The position numbers and the translations under genes were made by a program. A stretch of DNA of 64,000 bases from Hyperoplus lanceolatus (Eukaryota > Chordata > Actinopteri > Uranoscopiformes > Ammodytidae), in the NCBI GenBank assembly GCA_026929865.2, contig CM049404.1, positions 27,739,001 to 27,803,000 on the forward strand, in the 5' to 3' direction. This document shows positions 56,826 through 64,000 of this stretch, piece after piece; the stretch's first letter is position 1; the number at the start of each line of letters is the position of its first letter. Below the pieces are notes generated by a model. It did not search any database. It saw only the letters and a list, made by a program, of their open reading frames with translations, and had not been told where the DNA came from.

Positions 56826-57127
56826 TTAAAGCTATATTGCGTAACTTTTGAGTGAATGTTTGTTATATTCAACACACTGCCAAATGAGTTGACACAACGT
56901 TGATTAAGCCTATCAGCTCCACAAAACTCTCTCTGTATTTCTCAGTATGGCAGCGTTTACAAACTGATGTCGCCCACCCCCCGACAATAGTGCAGAAGCT
57001 CAAGAAGCGCCAATAAAGTTGATGCGCGACATCCGAAGTCTCACCTTATGAAGATGAACCAACAGTGTTGTTGTAATTACTCAGAATTCCTCAAGGGGGC
57101 TACAGAAGTTACGCACTATAGCTTTAA
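56826..57127. mobile_element. TTAA-flanked MITE, family C copy 1
   Basis: TTAAAGCTATATTGCGTAAC at the left and GTTACGCACTATAGCTTTAA at the right are inverted repeats with TTAA on each side. Confidence 0.88.
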
Positions 57128-58258
57128 ATGACACTTTACATAATACATTAATATCATTATGCATGTTTTACAAACTAAAAATAAGCCAAGAAGTCAATCC
57201 AAATCCCCTTCTTGCTATTATTAAAAGTGTGGACATTTACTCAAAACTCATGCACGGTTATGAGAGGTGACCATATGTGGAGCCCAAACTTTTAAGGAGG
57301 ACGTCAAATCGTGGCGAGGGGCCGGCCACCAGGCACCCGGGACCTTGTGCATTCTGTCTTTCTGCTGTGTTTGTCAGCACTTCCAAACATGGCTACCTGC
57401 AGAGAGTAACAGACAGTCAGACTCGCTCTTAGGGATGCCAGGCTCCTGTGTATTATGAATTTAGCATGCCACGGATTTTTTCACGGCAGCCTAAGTTACT
57501 CCAAACAGAGCCAAGCAGATACCGAGGCCTGTTCCCCCTCCTCCCCCAAACAAACCCGTTGCTATGATACCGGCACCGTCTCCGAGAGCGAGAAGAAGAT
57601 AAATGCAATGCAGGGGCAGCTTCGGTTTTGGTATAAATAGTATTATTAATACTTATCCATATTCAAATTTGATTATTTTTTTAAGGTTTGATTCAAACTG
57701 TTAATGAATTATCCCCCCTGCTTGCTTATAAGAATACTAATTCAATATCTCAAGTACAGCTAGTGTTGGTGCCAACTCATTGATATGTCACAGGGCTTCA
57801 AATTGAAAGAGACAGATTTTAATAGCCATTCTTTTCTCATGTGTTGTTCTGCTTCTACATGATTAGTTTGGCTCAGCAGCTTATCTATCGCCTAGAAGAA
57901 CACAGATCATGTCAAGCCTGCAGGACATTATCCTGATAGACCTGTGTAAATTCACTGCCGTGACCGCTTTTCTGTAAAGCCAATGCAAAATCAAATGTGT
58001 CATATCATCCCCTAAATACTCTTGTATTAAAACAGTGTCTGGGAGAGAGAGGGCGAGAATGGTTTCAAAAAATCAGACCGCAGCTATTTTCAGCAATTTA
58101 GTTCTCAAGTTGCGGCCGTCGGGAGCATTTGAGGCTTCCCTCAGTCATGTGCATATGTCATCTCTCCACCTTTACAACTTCACTCAGCGACTTTTGGTGC
58201 AATTACACACAAAGTTAAATGGGGACACATTAGAAAACACTGGTCCAGCTTGTATGAA
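57128..58258. other. Non-coding, nothing recognised
   Basis: No exon, RNA gene or repeat family was seen. Confidence 0.45.
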
Positions 58259-58277
58259 CACACGCACACACACACAC

Positions 58278-58332
<55 letters not shown>
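58259..58332. repeat. (CA)n microsatellite
   Basis: Slightly interrupted CA run. Confidence 0.96.
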
Positions 58333-58333
<1 letters not shown>

Positions 58334-58792
58334 GCAGGACCAGCGAGTCTGGTTGGGCTTGGGAGTGGAGACGGTGGGTTTTAATGACACAGTATCTCTC
58401 AGAACGCTATTCACATAATTATGTTCCCGTCTGACGTGGATCTGTCATTGGCATTGATTGTTTGTCCTGATGCCCACCTCAGTGTGTGAGTGTAGATAAG
58501 GGGACAGGGGGGTGGATGTTTTTGGGGACTGGACAAGTTGCATTCAGGAGCCCATGGGAGGCCCAAACTGGAGCCATTGGTGAGATTGGTATCATGTTAA
58601 TGGCTCCGCAGGCTCCAAGATACATAGCAGCAAAACCATAAGAGGCACTGGAATGTGAATCATTGTCATAATTAGGTACAATTGCACACGCAGACCCAGA
58701 CCCCAAGACCTATTGTGCTCATTTGGATCCCGTTTTGTCTGACTTTGTGAATACCTCACTGCCCTGCTTTTTGTCTGGCAGTTTTTAGGTAT

Positions 58793-59147
58793 TTAAAGGA
58801 ATAATTTAACTTTTTGGGGAATGCGTTCATTTGCTTGTTTTTACAGTAATATAAAGCTACATCTGTTTCTACAGTTATCTTAGCCTAGCACTAAAGACTG
58901 AAAATGGCGGGAACACTTAGCTTAGCTCTATCCAACTTTGATCTTGGTATGGATTTGGATGTTGCGCCCACCTAACACCATATGTCTGCTATAGGCTACT
59001 GCCTCTTCACTGCTTTTTGGGGGAATATTCATACTGAGCCAGGCTAACTGTTTCCTCTATTTCAGTCATAACAATCTTTTTTTTGCCACACTGTTGTCAA
59101 GGAAGCAAGTAATCAAATTTTCCAAAATCTTGAAGTAATCCTTTTAA
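58793..59147. mobile_element. Family D copy 4, TTAA at both ends
   Basis: TTAAAGGAATAATTTAACTT at 58793 and GAAGTAATCCTTTTAA ending at 59147 are inverted. The inside keeps TTAGCTTAGCTC and CAGGCTAACTGTTTCC. Confidence 0.82.
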
Positions 59148-59376
59148 AACTATCTTTAAACTGCTCCAGCCTCCAGTTCCCAGGCATGTCATGCAGCGAC
59201 AGCACTGAGCTCGGTTGTTATGGAAAACATGTCAGACAGTCATTGTAATACATGCCTCTCCATATGACAGATGATTAGACCTTAAATAGCACTATTGACA
59301 CTAATAAGGGCAAATATCCCTCATTATCTTTCCCCCAGTAATAGCTGAAGATAGTGAGTGTGTGTGAGAGAGAGTT

Positions 59377-59377
<1 letters not shown>

Positions 59378-59460
<83 letters not shown>

Positions 59461-59545
59461 GGGGGGGGTTCAGGTGAGGAGACATGAGCTAGCGTCTCCT
59501 GGGAATAAAAACAACAGATCTGGTCTGGTCTGGTAGCTCCTGTCT

Positions 59546-59590
<45 letters not shown>
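59378..59590. repeat. Two (GT)n microsatellites
   Basis: GT runs at 59378-59455 (followed by a G run) and 59548-59590. Confidence 0.97.
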
Positions 59591-59593
<3 letters not shown>

Positions 59594-59699
59594 ATGATGG
59601 TGAGGATAAGATGAGGCCTTGCAGTGATAAGAGTCCACAGATTGAGTATAGGAGGCTGAGGGGCCCAAGAGGGATGAGGCAGTCCTGGCATGAGAAGTT

Positions 59700-60849
59700 A
59701 CTACTGCTATTCTAATGTACTAATGATGTATTTTCATTAGGTATGCAAAATGATTAATCGCATGTTTTATTGCATGTTTAAAATTATATTAGTTTTCATT
59801 TCACAATAGTAGTTCACATAAACAACGCTACCAGTGTATCTTTATTTGGAATCAAATTAACGCAAAGGAAGTTAAAGACCGACTTCACCAGTTGGAATAT
59901 GAAGGTGTATTGAACTGGGAGATCCTATTTAGTGTAAATGTGCAAAAAAATAAATAAATCGGTTCATCCAAGCCTGAGAAAAGGCTGAAAGAGTGTTTTA
60001 TGGTCTCACTGTAACCCTACAGTTTCCTTCTTGTGACATCACAATAAGGGTTAGGATTAACAGGACAGCTGGGCCAAGGGAAGACTGAGGGAAGAAAAAC
60101 CTGATTCATTGTATTATGATAGTGATGTTATAATGATAGAATGCCGGTTCCGTATGGGTGAAGTATTCCTTTAATCTATGAAATATGTAGCAATATAGAG
60201 AAAGGTGTCCCCCAAGGATCAATCATTAGACCTCTGTTATTTGCCTTACACACATCTTTATACATCTTCATAGTGTTTATAGCTGGTGCCATGCAAACAA
60301 TTTGCTTCTTCAAGGGCCACAAAATCCTCAGATATACATTTACTAACTTGCAGTGATGTCACTACTTCTTTCGGATTCCCTTTCAATTCTTGAAACTAGT
60401 TTATTTTTTATATTTTCAGAAACTATTTTTGTTTTTCTCCGTGTTTCTGTGTGTGTTTTTCTGTCCCCACCAGCCAACAGCTTGTACATTGTGATGCCTT
60501 GTCAGGAGCCTTTTGAAAAGGGGTTGATGCATCTTAAGCAGCTTATTCCTGTCGTCTTTATATTTAGGATGTTGTGGATAAAGATGTTTTGGTTTAAAAA
60601 AGCTCTCGAGGGAGAAACCTGAAACCTACTCAACGTGTGAGTAATCTGTTAAATAATTGATTAAATATAAACATTCAGAGGAACAAACTTCATAAAAAAG
60701 AGAGAGAATCATAAATATTAAAACATGAAAGCGAGAAAACATTTGTAACAGCTTTCACCGATCTAATTTGTGTGATTGATGGGAAGCAGCATGTGAACAA
60801 AACTAGATCTCGTGGAGATTTTCATCTCATCCTTTAATAACCCCTTCTC

Positions 60850-60885
<36 letters not shown>

Positions 60886-62700
60886 ATTCTCTCTCTCTCC
60901 TCCATTCCTCCCTTCAAAGGCCAAATCACACCCTACTTCCACTCATAGATGGATTATGAGATAATGGGCCCCTGGGCCCAGACTCTTAAAGCCCCCCCCC
61001 CCCTCTCCTCCCTATCCAGTCAGGTACACTGACTTCTCCGCACAGATACAATTAATGACAATAACATATAAAGGAAGTCAGTGTATTAGTGTTGTCCAGA
61101 ATCGCTGACGCCACAATTAAGTCACTCAACTCCTTCTCTCACTTAATGTTTTTATATTCATGACACTTAAGATGTAGGAAAAGTGCACAAAAAGTTATTC
61201 GGGCCTTGGGTAGTCAGTTCCCTTTTCCCCCTCACTGGGACGCCCCTGCTGATGCCATGCGATAGAACCCACCGCACTACCATCCCCTTGGCCTTCAGTT
61301 TCGACTTACCCACCCTTGGGTGTTGATGACCGTTTTTCTGCCCTTTCTTATGGGAGAGAGGCTTCATCCGAACCCCACGAACCCTCTCCGCATACCCCTC
61401 CCTCTACAGCCTGACCCTCAGTCACCTCAGTCAGTGTCATGGCAGCCTCTTCTCCTCACTCTGCATGGGAGAGCCAGTGTGGGGTTTTCATTACTGTCAG
61501 AGGATTGTGTATATCCTGGCGGGGACTGATCCACTGTAGTCTCATAAATGCCCGGGCTCCTCCTGCCATCCGTTTGTTCACGTGTGATCTCATATATCAC
61601 ACTTGTCACTCCCCCGAGCAGCTTTAATCTCCCAGAAGCTTTTAGTAGGAATCTCTCCGACAGTGTTATTTGAAATGTGATGAAAATCCCTGATTATTCA
61701 TTATGGAGTTTACACTGTGTCTGTGGGAAGATCTGTAAAGATGGCGGTAATACACGAAATGAACCACTGTAAGGACCAAAAATAACTTCAAGGAAATAAT
61801 CAGATGAGAGTATTAGGGCCACAGGAGAGAAAGACTATTGAAAAAAGGGTGGGTTTTTGGAAATACAATGTCGAGAGAAACTCAACAGTTGAACAGATGT
61901 TGAAAGATTCGAACTTCAGGGATCAATAAGTCACAAGTAAAACATTATTAAATCACTAACGGTGCATCGTTGCTACAGCCTAATTTTTTCCAGAGAACAG
62001 ACATCATCTAATTTCGACTTACAACTACACTGCACTGAATAAGAGTCACGGTATTGAATATTTTTTCTCTTTGCCGTTTCCCTTTGTAATCGGTCCCTGT
62101 GCTCTGGTAGAGAGCAATGTTATTAGTGTAGCTAAAAGGACGACTCGTCTTGGCAAAATGAGGTTGTAACCCATTAACTCCCATTATGACGATAGCAAAG
62201 ATGCATGTTTTAAATATGTTTTGCTAATGAGTAAATATTACCAGAAGTTTGAATCTGTCAACATCCTGCAACTTTACTGCAGTCTTTACCTGACAAGTTT
62301 TTTCTCAACATTTTGTCTCGTCTTTATTCATAAAATTGTATTCCCAATATTCGACTTAATTCTAGAAGTGCATAATGAAAAAAAACTTCCCTTATACACT
62401 TATTATATCTGAGTTTTTTAAATTTTTGTTGCCTGTTGCGGCATATGTTGCTCAGCTGCATGGCCTATAAAGCTGGTGTATAACCACCTTGAGACACATG
62501 GATCTAATGATATCGCTTGTGAGATGAGAGTCTAAGTATAAGGATAAAAACAAAACAAGAATGTGCTTTCACACAGTTCACATGTCTGCAAACTGTAATC
62601 TTCCAAATCCTGTCAAAATCCCAGGGATGTATAGGCCTATGTTTCACTAGGAAATACACAGACACTGACGGCGTGTGTACCTCCACTCTCCCACATGCAT
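59700..62700. other. Non-coding, nothing recognised apart from small repeats
   Basis: It holds a CT run (60849-60884), a poly-C run (60990-61003) and a family A fragment (CCAGAATCGCTGACGCCAC, 61096-61114). No exon with conserved protein was seen. Confidence 0.45.
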
Positions 62701-62720
62701 TTCAATGAAGAAGAGCATCT

Positions 62721-62819
62721 TGGGCGTGTATAGAGCGCGTACCATATTGGCTCCGGCCTTCATTGCAGTGGTCGCGGGTTCGAATCCGACCCGTGGACCT
62801 TTACTGCAGGTCATCCCCC

Positions 62820-62904
<85 letters not shown>

Positions 62905-62988
62905 CCCATTTCAACTCTGTACTATCAAATAAAACTTGAAAGTGCCAAAAAATTATCTTTGAAAAAAAAAGAAGAAAAAAAAAGAAAA
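62721..62988 (+). mobile_element. tRNA-derived SINE with target-site duplication
   Basis: The 13-bp AAGAAGAGCATCT occurs exactly at 62708-62720 and 62989-63001. The element has a perfect Pol III B box GGTTCGAATCC (62777-62787) in a tRNA-like head. It is followed by CCCGTGGACC..TGCAGGTCATCC, a long CT microsatellite, TATCAAATAAAACTTGAAAG and an A-rich tail. This is the form of a LINE-mobilised SINE. Confidence 0.9.
62820..62901. repeat. (CT)n microsatellite inside the SINE
   Basis: About 40 CT units, presumably expanded from the CT-rich body of the SINE. Confidence 0.95.
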
Positions 62989-63001
62989 AAGAAGAGCATC
63001 T

Positions 63002-63275
63002 CTAGATGTTTTGGAAGGCCATGAAAAAAAGTAATATTTGTGGACGTAACTCTTGTGCCTTCAGACAGGTTTACAGTCTTGTGCTGGGCAGGATGGATTC
63101 CTCAAATAAACTTTCCAGACTAGGGGAGTGAAAACAACTCCCTCTCCTTTGTGAGGGAGACGCGTCCCGGCCCCGATATTCATCAGTGGGGATAACCTCT
63201 GACCCCAGAATCATATGATGCTGAGTGCTGGAGATCCTGGTGCAGCCAGACAGTCTGTCTGAGAGGCCATCTCCC

Positions 63276-63324
<49 letters not shown>

Positions 63325-64000
63325 TCTCTCCCTCTCTCTCTCCTCCCAACACTTTCTCCCCCTCTCATTCTCCCTGTCTCCCAGTTTTTTACTCTTTCCT
63401 CACCTTTCTCGTTATCTCAGATGAAAATTGTAAGGGTGTGGAGCCGTGCTGAAACATATGTTTCACCTTTTTTTTTTAAAGCAACTACCTTCCGAAACAT
63501 CTCAACATTTTCATAAAACTTGCAAGTGAAGGCTGAAATAAAATATAAAGCGAGGTAAGCAAACAAAATAAATAGCCCTTTAGGGATCACTTCCTTTTTA
63601 AGCAACAGTACCTTACTCTCCCCACATTGAAATATTACTGACATGCATCCCTATGTCTTGTAAACCCCCATACTAATTTACAAGCTCAGGAAATCTGGAA
63701 AAGACACAACTACAAATCTAAGTGAAATGTCAGTATCTCCCCTAGAACAGCCACCCCTCCCCCTCCCTCCTTTTTCTCTGTCCACTCCAAAACTCCTGGG
63801 ATACCAGCATGCAGACAAGACGGTGGGCTCTCACCGCTCCAAACAATTACCATTAGGTGGGCCATGACAGGACGTCTCCACACCGCACAACGCTCTGAAA
63901 ACAGCTGCTGACAAGCTCATCTGTCCCGAGCTCATCTCCAGTCTGCTGCTATGATGCTCTGATTGTGACGCTGGGTTAATGTACTCACTCTCGAGACATA
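63002..64000. other. Non-coding end of window
   Basis: A CT/CTAT-rich run at 63279-63345 and otherwise unique sequence. No exon was recognised. Confidence 0.45.

Noticed and set aside
62721..62800. Possible tRNA gene
   Set aside because: The B box is perfect, but there is no acceptor stem and the segment continues into a SINE body with a target duplication.

Overview
The window is nuclear DNA from a ray-finned (teleost) fish. The genes are split by GT-AG introns and their proteins align with vertebrate families. There are long CA/GT, GATA and CT microsatellites, AATAAA poly(A) signals, and many fish-type short mobile elements. A percomorph fish is likely, but the species cannot be told from the sequence. 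There is no bacterial, viral, rRNA or CRISPR content.

Layout. 1-7616 (+): the 3' third of acap3 (ArfGAP, coiled coil, ankyrin and PH protein), with two alternative protein ends. About 8500-20945 (+): a complete HIPK1-type nuclear kinase gene, 17 coding exons and 1116 aa, with every exon phase joining in frame. 21100-29960 (-): sdf4 (Cab45), 6 coding exons and 355 aa, tail to tail with hipk1. About 31500-52575 (+): c1qtnf12 (adipolin/CTRP12), 8 coding exons and 322 aa, with a 13.5 kb first intron. 52576-64000: no gene was recognised; this part holds repeats, microsatellites and some unique sequence.

The genes are unrelated in function: Arf/endosome traffic, a nuclear kinase, a Golgi calcium-binding protein and a secreted C1q/TNF hormone. 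acap3, sdf4 and c1qtnf12 are also close neighbours on human 1p36.33 (from memory). hipk1 lies between acap3 and sdf4 here, and b3galt6 was not seen between sdf4 and c1qtnf12.

The most notable structures are these: (1) alternative ACAP3-type and ACAP1/2-type terminal exons in one acap3 gene; (2) at least five families of TTAA-bounded short elements that fill many of the short introns; (3) two hAT-like insertions with 8-bp target duplications, each inside an older repeat, and a tRNA-derived SINE with a perfect 13-bp target duplication; (4) a GT repeat lying directly on a hipk1 splice acceptor and an 81-unit repeat in the sdf4 3' UTR; (5) a local duplication of the c1qtnf12 exon 1 donor. I found no evidence of a new multi-gene system.
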